Positions 1 through 12,111 are shown, numbered from the stretch's first letter. The stretch is 64,000 nt of DNA from Areca catechu (GCA_021397845.1 CM038053.1:145342541-145406540); one strand, 5' to 3'. Program-made: numbers and translations. The notes: a model not told the origin generated them from the sequence alone.

Positions 1-437
1 ATAGTTGGCTAATAATAACCTTGGCATATTATTTTGTAGGCCAGAGATTTTCCCCCCATGTGGTCTCTGCATATACCTTCATGCACCTCTCTTAGGGCAT
101 AGTCGACTTTTGACGGCCCCAAACATTTCAATAAAGGATGTGAAAAGGATCTCTTGTATAGAGTTCCATCCAAGATAACATATTGGGATGCCATCCAGCA
201 AACTTGCTTGGCCTCGGCCTTGTCTTCAGGCAAAACACCTTTGTTCAAGAACTTGAGAATGGGATCCATCCAGCTGGGCTCATGCTCAATCTGATGTACG
301 TCCAATGTTTCCTCTGCTATGCTCAGAGTTTTGAGGTATTCTATGAAGGTGCAACTGAGGGAGTCTGGAGTAGTATTAGCGAGCCTGGATAGGGCATTGG
401 CCCGGGAGTTCTCCATTCATGGCATATGGGCAATCTC
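1..437 (-). pseudogene. G1 integrase N-terminal part with spacer (broken)
   Basis: The longest open piece, 9-416, begins after a stop and reads MENSRANALSRLA, the linker that usually follows the second RNase H in Tat elements. Further on it reads EVHEGICRDHMGGKSLAYKI, matching the His half of the integrase HHCC zinc-binding domain. In frame just upstream, EIAHMP is followed by TGA where related elements usually have Arg; this fits a CGA to TGA change. The catalytic core would lie beyond the window edge. Confidence 0.75.
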
Positions 438-800
438 AAAGAGTTCTAGTTGGGAAACTAAAACCCGCACTTTTCCCAAATATTAGATCAAAGTAGGATC
501 TTGAGCTTCAAATTCACCTTTCACCTAGTTCACCACCAACTGAGAATCAAAAAAGATCTGAATCTTTTGAATCCTTAATTCCCTGGCAATTCAGAGTCCT
601 GCTAACAGGGCTTCATATTCAGCCTGGTTGTTAAAATCATGGAAGGAGAAACGGAGAGCATACTCTACGGTGTGCCCATTCGGATCGGCCAGTATTAGAC
701 CAGCTCCACTCACTGTAGAATTGGAGGCCCCATTTACATGAAGTATCCATATGGATTCAGAATCTTTGTCAATGGCTTCCTCTTCTTCGGCATTCTACAG
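438..800 (-). pseudogene. G1 second (archaeal-type) RNase H domain
   Basis: Translation of the minus strand gives WILHVNGASNSTVSGAGLIL near 690-755 and then NNQAEYEALLAG near 600-640, followed by FFDSQLVVNQVKGEFEA. These carry the Asp/Glu residues and the spacing of the additional RNase H that Tat-lineage gypsy elements have between pol RNase H and integrase. No stop is seen across the core, but the flanks are broken. It would process or modulate degradation of RNA in the RNA:DNA hybrid. The domain call is by motif recognition. Confidence 0.8.
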
Positions 801-829
801 ATTGTCCTCTTGCCCCCATGTGCATTTGG

Positions 830-2110
830 CTAGAAAGTTAGCTAATACTTGCACTTTTATTACAGATCTAGGTTGAAAGATGATGTCAAACTCACCCAGC
901 TTAACGGCCCATTTGGCTATCCTTTCGGACATATCTGGACATCAGAGGATTACTTTTAGAGGTTGATCTATCAAAACTATGATGATATAGTCTTGGAAAT
1001 AGGGTCACAAGCATTTCGCCGCGATCACCACCGAGTAGACAAGCTTTTGCACTCTAGGATATCTTACTTTGGCATAATATAATACTTTGCTGGTATAATA
1101 GGTTGGCTTTTGAAGATTATCGGCTCCCTTTCGATCAAGCACTGAACTAACTGTCTCATTCAAAGCAGAGAGCTATAGATAGAGGGGTTTCCCTCCTTGA
1201 GGCTTGGAAAGTAGAGGAGGAATTTTCAAGTATTTCTTCAGCTCTTCGAAGGAAAGCTAATAGTCTTCAGACCATTCGAAATCTTGGGATTGATGAAGAA
1301 CTTTGAAAAAAGGAAGACATCTTTCAGCCGATCGAGAGATGAATCAGCTTAAAGAGCAATCCTTCCCATCAACTATTGTACTTCTTTTTTGCAAGAAGGA
1401 TGCCTCATGCTTCAGATAGCTTGAGTTTTTTTTTTTGATTTAGCTTCAATTCCTCGTTTAGTAACCAGGAATCCTAGGAGTTTCCCTAAAGATATCTTAA
1501 AAATGCATTTGGAAGGATTCAGCTTTATCTAATGACATCACAAGGCATCGAAAGATTCTTCTAAATCCTTAATGTGATCATCTTTAAGGAGGCTTTTCAT
1601 AATGATATCATCAATGTATTCCTCCATGTTCCTTCCCAACTATCTTTCAAAAACTTTGTTTATCAGCCTTTGGAATGTCACTCTAGTATTTTTTAATCTG
1701 AAGGGCATTACCTTATAGCAGTAAAGCACTTTCTCTGTTATAAAGGTTATCTTTTCTTTGTCTTCGGGGTCCATCTGGATCTGATTATATCCAGAAAAAG
1801 AATCCATGAAGCTTAGTAACTGATGTCCTTCGATGGTGTCGACTAGTTGATCTATTTTTGGAAGAGGAAAGCTGTCCTTCGGGCAAGCTTTGTTAAGATC
1901 CGTATAATCGATATAGATCCTCCACTTACCATTAGCTTTCTTTACCATTACAATGTTGGGTAACCAATCAGGATAGTATATTTCTTTGATAAATCTGGCT
2001 TTAAGAAGCTTGTTAACTTCTTCGTCAATCACTTTCTATCTTTCAGGGGCAAAGTTCCTCTTCTTCTGTCGAACTGGCTTGTAACCAGAGATAACTTCCA
2101 GCCGATGAGT
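830..2110 (-). pseudogene. G1 reverse transcriptase and RNase H (broken)
   Basis: The open piece 1640-2032 reads ANGKWRIYIDYTDLNKACPK, then LSFMDSFSGYNQIQM and VMPFRLKNTRVTFQRLI. These are the conserved gypsy RT blocks; the canonical FGLKNAGATYQR is altered to FRLKNTRVTFQR. Left of it the RT palm end and the RNase H connection domain can be followed through several stops, for example LNETVSSVLDRKGADNLQKP near 1080-1170 and AKWAVKLGEFDI near 880-920. The enzyme is clearly inactive. Confidence 0.85.
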
Positions 2111-2399
2111 GATTACTTCAGCCGGAATTCCAGGCATATCCGAAGCCGACCAGGCAAAGACATCGACATTACTCCGAAGAAAGTGGATCACCTTTGCCTT
2201 TGTTTCTTCATCTAATGACTCCCGATCTGCACGGTTTTTGTTGGGTCATCTTTGGCTAGAGGTACAAAGACGGTTCTTTCCATGGGATCCCCGTAATCAT
2301 CAATCCGATCTCTTGGATCTAGTTTATCTAGTGTCATGGGATTAAATGATTGCTTGTCTTGTATTATTAGGCACTACCAGGTAACTCACAATCTCCTTT

Positions 2400-2860
2400 T
2401 GCTTCTCTGATACCATTTTTGGTGGTGAACTGCACCAGAAGATGATATGTCGAGACTATGGCTCAAAATTTATTTAAAGCGAACCGTCCTAAGATGACGT
2501 TATATGTCGATGGTGTTTGCACTACTATGAAGTTGATGGGAAGCTTTCTTTGATATGGTTTAGTGTTGAGGGTTACAGGTAGGATTATTTCTCCTTCGAC
2601 TCTGATTTGGTTACCTCCGAACCCAGTCAGAGGCATAGAAGACTATTGTAATTGATTCCCTAGCAAACCCATTCGAAGAAAGGCATCATACAGCAAAACT
2701 TCAGTAGAACTTCCATTATCCACCAGGATTCTCCTTACATCATATTTGGCTATGATAGCTGAAATTACAATAGGGTCTTTGTGGGGGACATGGATTCCTT
2801 GTAAATCATCATCAAAGAAGCATATGGGTTGTTTCTTTTAAGTCTCTTTGGAGCATCTTC
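2400..2860 (-). pseudogene. G1 aspartic protease region
   Basis: On the minus strand, 2700-2760 reads RRILVDNGSSTEVLLYDAFL. The DNGSS block is the protease active-site motif in this gypsy lineage, where D-N/T/S-G is the catalytic triplet. Further along, TPSTYNVILGRFALNKF near 2470-2520 matches the conserved ILGR strand, followed by a stop. The domain lies between gag and RT, as expected for gypsy pol. I did not find an open frame through the whole region. Confidence 0.7.
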
Positions 2861-2901
2861 TTCGGCTCCACTTCTCTAGCTAGTTCATCGGTGGAGCATG
2901 C

Positions 2902-4300
2902 CTACCTCCCATCGGTTGGCCTCTGGTTGGGTAGTTCAACTTCTTCCATAGTCCTTTGAGGTGTGGCAACTTCAATTTTGGGTTCTGGGTTGCTAACATA
3001 CTTCCCCAGATACCCCCTCTTGATCAAGTCTTCTATGCCATCCTTTAGTTGGAAGCATTCTTCGGTATTATGGCCATGATTCCTATGAAATTGATAATAT
3101 TTATTCTTGTTCCTTACAGCGGAGGATGTCTTCATAGGGCACGGCCTTTGCAAGTGGCTTTCTTTCTCTATCTCCATCAATTTTTTTTCCCTCAGGAGGT
3201 TTAGAGGAGTATAGGAATCAAATCTTCAGCCCAATGCCTTGGTCTTGGGACTGCATCATCAAGTAGAGTCATCATTGTTAGGGGATATAGGGGGATTTAA
3301 CCCCTTGTTGCTCTTCTTCTTGGGAATGGACTTCCCTTCAGCCTGGCACAGATTCACCACTTGTTCTTCAATATCTGCATCCTTCTGGGCTCTTGATAAG
3401 AGTTTGGTGTAACTGGTCGAAAATCTCTTATCCAGGAAAAATGTGAACCTGGATGATTGGAGGCCTTTTTTCAAGGCGGACATGGCCATGTACTCTTGAG
3501 ATCGGGGATGTTAAGGGTGGCAGAGTTGAACCTTGTAATATAATTCCTAAGATTTTCACCTTCATTCTGGTGGAGGAACAAACTGTCCGTATTGTGGGGT
3601 GCTTTGCGATAGGTCCTGAAATATGAGATGAACAATTTTTCTAATTTAGAAAAAGAATTGATGGTACCTGAGCGCATGCTTGAATACTACATTTGAGCTA
3701 CCTTCTTTAAAGTGGCGGGAAAAGCTAGGCAATGTAATGCATCGGAGACTCCTTGCACCATCATGTGGGCTTTGAAGCTGTCCAGATGGTCAAAAGAATC
3801 AATGGTCCCATCATAAGATTCCATCTATGGAAGCTTAAAGTGTCGTGGGATGATTTCCTCCATTATCCAGAGGTAAAAGGAGGCCACGAGTCATAAACCA
3901 TGATCTTGCTATCCCTTTGTTGATCGCGGAGCCTCGCGATCTGTGATTCAAGCATCTTGAGCTTCTCTTCGTAATCATAGTGAGTCTCTTTCTGCCCAGC
4001 ATCTTCAGGTGTAAAATCTTCAGAAGAGATCGAGGGAGATCACCTAGTCCTCTTCCTATCAAGTCAGTTATTGGTCTGCCCTTGGTGCTTGGGCTTCTCC
4101 CATCACGAGAGAGTCGGTCTTGAGGAGAGTGCTGGGTAGATTCGTGATGATGATCTCCTCTTATTTTGGATTGATGACAGAGTCGAGAGGTGGCTAGCAG
4201 GTACCTTGCTTGGAGTACCACCTCTTGGAAGTTTTGAACCATGGTTGTTAAAACATCAACCCGGTTCATGAGAACCTCAAATTGCTATTGTCCCATAGCA
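2902..4300 (-). pseudogene. G1 gag (broken)
   Basis: Three open pieces in shifted frames form one gag. Piece 3471-3677 has FISYFRTYRKAPHNTDSLF and NEGENLRNYITRFN, the retrotransposon gag core. Piece 3259-3489 continues with MSALKKGLQSSRFTFFLDKR. Piece 2902-3180 ends with YYQFHRNHGHNTEECFQLK and then IEDLIKRGYLGKYV, the nucleic-acid-binding tail typical of this lineage. The basic, low-complexity N-terminal part lies in 3835-4269. Frameshifts separate all three pieces. Confidence 0.78.
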
Positions 4301-4445
4301 AGTGCAGGCAGTGGCATGTTGTTTCCTGCCGGAGGATCATCCCTCTGAGAGGAAGGGCATCCCTTGCTAACTGAAGCATTCTAGGCCATTCCTTTCACCA
4401 TTCTTACTTCTCAGAATCCTCCTTTCTAAGAGGGAAATGCCTTTC

Positions 4446-4466
4446 GCCCCCTACCTGGTGTGCCAA
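4446..4466 (-). other. Probable primer binding site of G1
   Basis: Two bases inside the LTR end, the minus strand reads TTGGCACACCAGGTAGGGG. Its position right after the 5' LTR and its TTGG...GGTAGGGG form suit a tRNA primer site of Tat-type elements. I do not assign a specific tRNA. Confidence 0.5.
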
Positions 4467-4468
4467 TC

Positions 4469-5399
4469 TGTTGGCGTTGAACACTCATGGACCGGATGGA
4501 GTGGATGGATTACTGGTTCGCCTCCTAAAGTCATAATAAAAAAAGTCCCAGACCGAATTTTCTCTGGCGGGGGACACTATGATGCCTAAGTCAATAAGGA
4601 TCTAGGAAACAGAATGGAAAGTTCTGAGAGAGTGGAGTAGAGTAGACTGAAAGAAGAGATGAGCTTGAGCGGCATCCAAGAGTGAGCCCTGGGCTGGCTC
4701 TGTTGTGCCCTTGGATCGCTTACCTTAGGGGTCCCCTCTTACCAATATTTATAGGAGTAGTCGTAATAGAATGTGGTTGAGCCCACTTGAATTTAGTTAG
4801 GGGAGTCAGTTAGTTCAACATCCCCATAACAGAATATGGTTGCTATTGAATGTTGCTTATCTTAATATTGTTGAGGCCAAAGTTGTTGACCACGTGGTTG
4901 GTTATAACAATCAATCCCACTTCTAGTAGCTTTAGGTTGAGATTAACCAAGGATTTACATCAGAGCCATTATTCTAGAAGGGACCAAATTGGTCATTTGC
5001 CTCGTACCTATCCTTTTCTGAGTAAGCCAAAGACATCTTAGCCATTTGTTTGGGAGCTGCCTTATTCGAAATAAGCTGAAGTGTCTACTTCGGACTTGTC
5101 CTCTTCGGAGCAAGTTGGGAGATGAGTTAACTTCTTTCTTCGGACCAACCTTCCTTGGACTGATGTGAAAAAAGAAGTTACTAATCATTCTATAGGTCTC
5201 AGTTATGCTTCAAAACCAGCCTCTTCGGTGCAGTTTGAAGACTTACCTTCTGCCGTGACTAGTTTAGAAATGTTGAATCATTGCTTTATCGGGCTTCGGA
5301 GTAATCTTCAGATCTTCTAGCTTGGGTGACCGATCTAGAAAAGAAGAATGGGGCCCCTGAACCAGTAATGTGTCTTTACTGAGTAGGTCTATCATAACA
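4469..5399 (-). repeat. 5' LTR of G1, about 931 bp
   Basis: The minus strand starts TGTTATGATAG at 5399 and ends GCCAACA at 4469, giving TGTT/AACA inverted termini. The right boundary is where recognisable C3 gag sequence begins; the left boundary is where the primer site begins. The partner LTR is outside the window, so neither the target duplication nor the age can be checked. Short open frames in it are not convincing genes. Confidence 0.7.
4746..4753 (-). promoter_or_regulatory. TATA box in G1 LTR
   Basis: TATAAATA on the minus strand, about 280 bases before the LTR end, which would leave an R-U5 of about 250 bases. Position and sequence fit the LTR promoter. Confidence 0.5.
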
Positions 5400-5551
5400 T
5401 GGAGTATTTTATATGCCAATAAGTTGATCAATCCTAATTATGTGGATTAGTTAAGGAACCTGAGAATTATCTTAGCTCAGGAAAAGGTATCCTACATCAT
5501 CGATTCTCCTGATCCAGATCCGATCAGAGATGATTCTTCGGAGGAGGAAAG
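5400..5551 (+). pseudogene. C3 gag, N-terminal fragment stranded between G1 and C1
   Basis: Translation reads NKLINPNYVD, then a stop in place of Trp, then LRNLRIILAQEKVSYIIDSP and a DDSSEEE tail. It matches the gag N-termini of C2 (NKLTGPNYVDWLRNLKIVL) and C1. It stops at GAGGAGGAAAG, and the same gag continues at 35389 with GAAAAGGCCACATATAAAATG. The fragment is therefore the part of C3 left between two insertions; the start codon and 5' LTR are beyond G1, outside the window. Confidence 0.85.
5547..5551. repeat. Target-site duplication of C1 (left copy)
   Basis: GAAAG directly before the C1 LTR. The partner right after the other LTR at 35389-35393 is GAAAA, so four of five bases match, as expected for an old insertion. 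Confidence 0.7.
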
Positions 5552-7926
5552 TGTTGGGAATCATTGGCACAGTGGAAGAGTGGATTTTAAAAATTGAACA
5601 TATTGAAAAAACCAAGTTAGATGAAACCCTTAAACCAGAATCCCTTATTCATAACAATTAACAAGTCACAAAGTTAAGATTTTGAAGAATACCTGGAATG
5701 CTAATTTCCACTTGTTTCCACTAGGCACACAAACGCATGCCCCCTCCAGAGGTGATCCACATAGAAATTGATCCTAGGAAGCACTCCTTGTAAGTTGTTT
5801 GCTCCATTGGGACTCTTTGACAGCATTTCTTTCTTTGGCAGCCTCTCCTTCCTTGCTCAGACCTTTGCCCTCCAATAGAGCACTTTGAGCCCTTTCCAAA
5901 ACCACTCATATTGTTCTTATCAATTTCTTATTCTCTTCCTAAACTCTTGTCTTAAAATGGCAGACTTGTCTTAAAGGAAGACTTTTGTCCTAATAAGGGA
6001 AGGAAGAGACAAGGTGGATAATGCAAGAAAGTAAAGAATGATTCAGAATATATTTGGCATCAATCATCAATGCCATTATATAGGAAATAAAGAGGAGTCT
6101 AATATGTCTTCTCATCAACCCTTGATCAGCCAATCAAGTGATCAAATAAGATCCTTCACAAAGGAGTCTTATGAAAGAAAGAATACCTCAATTCATTCTC
6201 CAAGAGAGACCTTCGCATCTCCTCAAAAATTCTAGCATTTTTCTCCTATTGGCATGTAGCAATTGACTAGTAAAACATGTGAGATTTCATAGGGAGTGTC
6301 AGTCAACCAAGAAGTCTTCAAATAGAAGGACTTCTGGTTATGTGATTGCGTGCTGAAGAGAAGAGTTGCGACTCTTCATTTTGTGCGCCAACCTTTATCC
6401 ATTTCAAAAGCTTTCTTTGACCAGTCAAAGCCTATCCAATATGGGTGTCAAATGAAAGAGGATTAAAAGAGGTTTATCACCTAAAAGGTAATTAACAAGC
6501 AAAAGGACTCTTGGTTTTTCTGTGCCCCTTATATTGGCATATATACTATTGGCACCAAGAGTCCCATGCCCCTGGGACTCTTGTTTTTTTGGCGCATATG
6601 GGCTTCTTTAATTGTAGATAAAATCTGAAAAGTATTGCCCCACTTAGGACTCATCCCAATTTAAGTTTTACTTAAATTGGTTATCCCAATTAGCAAGCTA
6701 ATAGACCCAAACAAATTGGGTTAGGAGTTAGGCGTTACTACATATGCTAGTATGTAATATAGCTAGCCAATTAGGATCCCATGATCCTAATAAAATTCAA
6801 TTGACTTCCTAGGCCAATTCCCTAATGTCTATGACCATTTAGGTTTTACATCTAGCTACCATTAGGTCTAGGTCCAAGCCGATTTGATCCAATCGAACCT
6901 AATTGACCTAATTAGGTCAAATTGAGCTGACCCAAGTTGCCAATTCGAACCAACTTTCGAATTGACTCATGAATCAAATCGAGTTGATTCATGAAAACCT
7001 ACAAGACATGACTGACATCTAGTAACGTGTCATGCCTATCCAGAATATGAGAAATTTGATAGATATTATCAAAATATCCTTAAATGGAAAGTCTTCGTAT
7101 AATTCAATCCTTTGATCTCTCTTTATCCCTAATAAGGATGGATATGGATAATTGTCAAACCCAATCACTTAATACTTTCGAATCTCAATTCAACAATGAA
7201 GACTCTACTGATGACTGATTAGAAAACATTTCTAATCTCATCCGCTTTGACCAAAGTCTCCCTAAGCCATCAATCGAAGAGATTACTTAGGATAAATTTC
7301 CTCTTACTAGGAATGATCGATTCCTTGTTGATCCACTCACATCCTTCATACACAATCCACCATATCCGAAATAACCCCGTACATGACTTAATTATCATGA
7401 ATGAGTATGAACCAAAATATGGCTTCATGTGCATAAGGAACCATGGTGATCTCAAGTCCAACGATCACATGTACAACTTTCACTATAAGAACCATCTTTT
7501 GACAAGTAGTAAGACCTCCATAAGATGTTCTTAATACAGATCAGTTCAGTGAACTCATATCTTAATGAGCACCCACATCCTTGTATTAGAGTCTCTACAC
7601 AAGTAGCTAAGAGACCAACCACCCTCTCCATCGAGCATACATAAGATGTGCTAGTCTTATCGGTAGCATTGATTCCTCAATCGATGATCCAATGACTAGG
7701 AACATTTTAGATTAGGGTTTATAAGAAATTAGGTCTCACCATTATGATTTTCATCATAATCCTAATTCCATTGCCCTAACCTATGGGTTCATCATAATCT
7801 AAAATATATAGACACAACAATATGATGAATAAGTATGACTTTTATTAATTAAATAATGTCATACAAGAGTTGGTAGATTATAATAATGCCCTTACAAAGA
7901 TTGGCTTTTAGGATATTTTTTTTTCA
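5552..7926 (-). repeat. 3' LTR of C1, about 2.38 kb
   Basis: It begins TGTTGGGAATCATTGGCAC and ends TTTTTTTTCA. It aligns along its whole length with 33008-35388. On the minus strand a TATA-like CCTATATAATGG lies near 6070-6085. Open frames inside, for example 7247-7534, are not conserved between the two LTRs and are not called as genes. Confidence 0.93.
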
Positions 7927-7938
7927 ATCTCCCACTTG
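7927..7938 (-). other. Polypurine tract of C1
   Basis: On the minus strand CAAGTGGGAGAT lies directly against the 3' LTR. The same tract sits at the same place in C2 (14534) and, slightly altered, in C3 (39100). It would prime plus-strand DNA synthesis. Confidence 0.8.
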
Positions 7939-7940
7939 TA

Positions 7941-10900
7941 CTAAAGCCAATCACCCTTATATCTTATACCCATACAATATATGTTGCGATCAAAATGCTG
8001 CTGAGTTAATGCTTTAGTGAAAGGGTCTGCTATATTATTCTTTGTTTCCACTCATTTGATGACAACATCTTGTCCTCCTATAATCTCTTAAATGAGAGGA
8101 AAGCATCTTAGAATGTACTTGGACTTTTGATGAGACCTAGGTTCCTTAGCTTGCACAACAGCTCCAATATTATCATAGTAAAGTGGCACTAGTTGTTGTA
8201 TTTTAGGAACCTAACCTTATTCCATGATAAATTTCTTTATCTATATAGCTTCTTTGTGGCTTCACTTGTAGCTATGTATTCTGCCTCAGTAACTGAGTCA
8301 GCTATAGTTTGCTACTTTGTACTTTTTGAACTCACTACACCACCATATAGGATGAAGACATACCCTGATATGGATTTAATATCATCTAGATTTGATTGAA
8401 AAATGGAATCTGTATATCCTTCTAGTTTTAACTCGGATCTATCATATATCAAAAAAACATCTTTAGTCCTTCTTAGGTACTTAAGAATATTTTTCATAGC
8501 TTTCCAATGATCCTTTCCTGGATCTGCCTGGAATCTGCTTACTAAGTCCAAAGCATAAGAACATCAGGCCTGGTACATAACATGGCATACATAATTGATC
8601 CTATAGCTGAAGTATAAGGAGTCATGGTCATCCTCTCTCTTTCTTTTGATATCTTAGGAGACATTTTCTTGGAGAGATGTATACCTTGACTCTTAGGTAA
8701 GTAACCTCTTTTACTTCCATCCATGTTGAATCTTTTCAACACTAAGTCAATGTACCTAGATTAGGATAATCCCAGCATCCTCTTAGATCTATCCCTATAG
8801 ATCTTTATACCTAATATATAAGATGCTTCTCCCAAATCCTTCATGGAAAACTTTGTAGATTGCCAAGTTTTGACCAATTGTAATATTGGGATATCATTCC
8901 TAATGATAAATATGTCATCGACATACAAAACTAAAAAGATAATGCCATTCCCACTTATCTTTTTATACACACATGGTTCATCCACATTTTTGATGAAATC
9001 AAATTCTCTGATTGCTTCATCAAATCGGATGTTCCAACTACTCAATGCTTGCTTCAATCCATAAATGGATTTCTTAAGCTTACATATTGGTTTAGTCTCC
9101 CACTTGAGATGAAACCCTCTGGCTATGACATATAGACTTCTTCCTCAAGATATCCATTGAGGAAAGCAATCTTTACATCCATCTACTATATTTTATAGTC
9201 ATAGTATGCCGCTATTGCAAGTAAAATCTTAATGGACTTGAGCATAGCTACTAGTGAAAAAGTTTCATCATAGTCAATACCATGCCATTGTTTGAAACCT
9301 TTTGCCACTAGCCTAGTCTTGTAGGTATCTACTTGACCATCTACTCCAATCTTCTTCTTGAAGACCCATTTACACCCTATTAGATTAATTCCTTCAGGTG
9401 GATTTACTAAAGTCCAAACCAAATTGGAATACAAGGAGTCCAATTTAGATTTCATGGCATTTAGCTATTTGTCAGAGTCTTTACTCTCGATAGCTTCCAT
9501 ATAGGTCATAGGATCATCATCCTGAATAATACTTGCTTCATCATCTTTTCTAATGATAAAGCCATATCTGAGAGGTGCTCCCCACACCCTCTCTGACCTT
9601 TGAAGAGAAAATGTATGTTGTGGTTGTTCTTGATCAGCAAGAACCTTTAGTTGAAGAATTTCATTCAAGGATCCTTCAGAAGTAGGTTGTTGATCTTGAA
9701 CTTCACTAAGTTCAATTGTTGTCACACTACCACTATCTCGGTGAATTCTTACTCCAAGAAGGTAGCATGTCTACTGAAAAATATCTTTTGTCTAGTAGAA
9801 TGATAAAAGAGGTATCCAACACCCTCTCTGGGATAACCAATGAACCTGCACTTGTTAGCCCTAGTACTTAATTTATGTCCAAAAGTATTCTTGACATAAG
9901 CATAGCACCCCAAATCTTTAAATATTTAAGACTTGGTCTTTTGCCATTCCATATCTCATATAAAGTGCTAGTAACTGACTTTGATGGTACCCTATTCAAA
10001 ATATAAGTAGCAGTCTCTAGGGCATATCCCCAGAAGGAAATAGGAAGATCTACGAAGCTCATCATGGACCTCACCATGTCTAACAAGATGTGATTTCACC
10101 TTTCTGCTACACCATTTAATTTGGGTGTATAAGGAGGGGTCCATTCTGAGAGTATGCCTTTATTCTTAAGATGGTTTAGAAATTTACTAGACAAGTATTC
10201 TCCCCCTTGATCAGATCAAAGAATTTTAATACTATGTCTAGTTTGTTTCTCAACCATATTTTGATATTCTTTAAATTTATCAAAGATTTCAGATTTATGT
10301 TTCATTAGATACATATATTCAAACCTAGATAAGTCATCAATAAATGTGATGAAATAAGAATATCCTACTCTAGCCTGGATTGTTATAAGTCCATATATGT
10401 CAGTATGTACTAGACCTAAAAATTTAGTTGCCCTATCTCCATGTCTAGTGAATGGAGACTTGGTCATTTTACCAATGAGGCAGCAATCACAAGTTCCCAA
10501 TATTTCAAAATCATAGGGATTAAAGTAATTATCTTTGAATAACTTCTTTATCCTTGACTTACTTATATGACCTAATCAGCAATGCCAGAGAAATGTGATA
10601 TTGACATCATCTTTTAGTCTTTTCTTGTTATCAACAAGCAATACTTTATCATTGAGTTCTAAGGTTAAAAGACCATTGATGAAATAACCATGTCCAAATA
10701 CTTTATTAGAATAAAGAATAGAGCAACCACTGCCCTTTACATTTATTTCAAAATCTTGTTGTAATAACAAGGGTACAGAAATAATGTTTCTAATAACATA
10801 AGATGATAACAATCTTCTAACTTTAATACACTACCCGAAGGTAGTAATAAAAGATAGGTGTCCATAGCTTCAACATAAATGGCTTCACCTCTTGCACCAT

Positions 10901-11000
10901 ATAGCTTGAAGTCAACTTTCTTTAAACTTCTAATTTGATGGAGTCCCTATAATGACTTGCAGATATGAGATTCACATGCAGTATCCAATACCCATGAATC
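7941..11000 (-). pseudogene. C1 pol: protease, integrase, RT, RNase H (broken)
   Basis: Right to left on the minus strand: WVLDTACESHICKSL (protease active site, near 10950-11010); GTCDCCLIGKMTKSPF and LVHTDIYG (integrase zinc site and first catalytic Asp, 10216-10500); VRSMMSFVDLPISFWGYALE (9868-10086); NLIGCKWVFKKKIGVDGQV (RT start, 9186-9455); VLYVDDIFIIRNDI (RT YVDD box, 8761-9057); and DPGKDHWKAMKNILKYLRRT (RNase H side, 8312-8551). Stops and frameshifts separate all of these. Order and motifs are the same as in C2. Confidence 0.9.
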
Positions 11001-11204
11001 AAAAGTTAAAGTACTCAATGATAAATTTGTTTGTATCATATACAAACTTTTAGATGCTCCTCTAGCATCTTGCTTCAAACTTGCAAGATATGTCTTGCAA
11101 TTTTTCTTCCAATGCCCCTGCTTGCTGCAGTGAAAACATGCTCCATCACCAGTGGCCTTCTTTGCTTTCTTCTTTTTCTGGATGCTCTTTTTATGGTTGA
11201 ATTT
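11001..11204 (-). pseudogene. C1 gag C-terminal part with CCHC zinc knuckle
   Basis: Reads KSIQKKKKAKKATGDGACFH, then CSKQGHWKKNCKTYLASLK: a Lys-rich stretch followed by an intact C-x2-C-x4-H-x4-C knuckle. It is cut at 11204 by the TRIM-like repeat; upstream gag resumes at 22322. The apparent start of the open frame (MLLRDPCRSMSPS) lies in the inserted repeat and is not part of gag. Confidence 0.85.
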
Positions 11205-11757
11205 TGAAGGGGACATCGACCTGCATGGATCCCGGAGCAACACGAATCTTGGAGCAACATGGATTTTAATAAATTCATATTCAAAAACATTAGTTGGTTA
11301 GGATTGATTGTTTTGAAATTTGATTTAGGATTTGGTTGGTTAGAATTAAGATATGGATTGGCCTTATCTTATCCTTATCTTGTATTTGAATTTGAACCTT
11401 TTTTATCTTTTTATCTTGTATTCAAATTCAAATGAGGGTTAGAAAGGTCTATAAATACCACCCTCAGTCCTTTGTAAAAAATAGTTTGGTCAATAAAAAT
11501 GAGTTTTTAGGAAAGAGAGATTCTTTTCTTTCACTATATAAGGAGAGGGTGTGAGGCCCAAGCCCAGGACATGATGATAGGTCATGTCTAGTTATCCCCT
11601 TCCTTGATTCCATCTTCTTCACCCCTCATTTCCTTTGAGAATCACCCTAACGCCTCCAAGTATCAAGGTGGGTGGAATGCCCTAGAGGTGAGAGGTCTCT
11701 TCATTAGTGTGAGTCCTAAATTCCTTGATATCCAGATCCCTGTCTTTCATCCCCATT
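11205..11757 (+). repeat. TRIM-like repeat, unit 1 (553 bp)
   Basis: It starts TGAAGGGGACATC and is followed directly by a second copy starting TGATGGGGACATC at 11758. Both carry TCTATAAATACCACC (TATA-like, near 11447 and 12000) followed by an AATAAA-like signal and a long A/T-rich tract. This looks like LTR material with its own promoter and polyadenylation signal, without coding capacity. It could be a TRIM, two LTRs lying head to tail, or another non-autonomous repeat. It interrupts the C1 gag. Confidence 0.55.
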
Positions 11758-12111
11758 TGATGGGGACATCTGCTTGCACAAATTCCAAAGCAGCATGAAT
11801 TTTGGAGCAGCAAATAAATTTAAATTTGAAGATTGGTTATTTAGGATTTATCCTTATCAATTGTTTTGAAATTTGATTTAGGATTTGGTTGGTTAGTATT
11901 AAGAAATGTATAGGCCTTATCTTATCCTATCTTGTATTTGAATTTGAACTATTTTTATCTTTTTATCTTGTATTCAAATTCAAATGACGGTTGTAAAGGT
12001 CTATAAATACCACCCTCAGTCCTTTGTAAAAAATAGTTTGGTGAATAAATATGAGTTTTTAGAAGAGTGATTCTTCGTGTTGCCTTCGCCTTCGGGCATC
12101 GAGGGGCGTGA
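11758..12111 (+). repeat. TRIM-like repeat, unit 2, first part
   Basis: Similar to 11205-11555 throughout, including the TATA-like box and the AATAAA-like signal. It is cut at CGTGA (12107-12111) by C2 and resumes at 22021 after the duplicated CGTGA. Confidence 0.6.
12107..12111. repeat. Target-site duplication of C2 (left copy)
   Basis: CGTGA; the identical right copy is 22016-22020. A perfect 5-bp duplication directly against TG...CA termini. Confidence 0.95.

Larger units (their letters stand above)
1..5399 (-). mobile_element. G1: Ty3/gypsy LTR retrotransposon, Tat-like, cut by left window edge
   Basis: Read right to left, the minus strand carries an LTR, a primer site, gag, protease, reverse transcriptase, RNase H, a second RNase H and the start of integrase, in gypsy order. 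The second RNase H between the normal RNase H and integrase, and a gag with an FHxxHGHxTEEC motif instead of a CCHC knuckle, fit the Tat lineage. The rest of integrase and the 3' LTR lie left of base 1. Many stops and frameshifts make it non-autonomous. It sits inside the gag of C3, whose sequence resumes at 5400. Confidence 0.88.

Noticed and set aside
4955..5188. Possible extra gene upstream of G1 gag
   Set aside because: It lies inside the LTR of G1, has no recognisable motif and is overlapped by a frame on the other strand.
7247..7534. 95-residue frame in the C1 3' LTR
   Set aside because: The matching region in the 5' LTR (about 34700-34990) is broken by stops, and opposite-strand frames overlap it.
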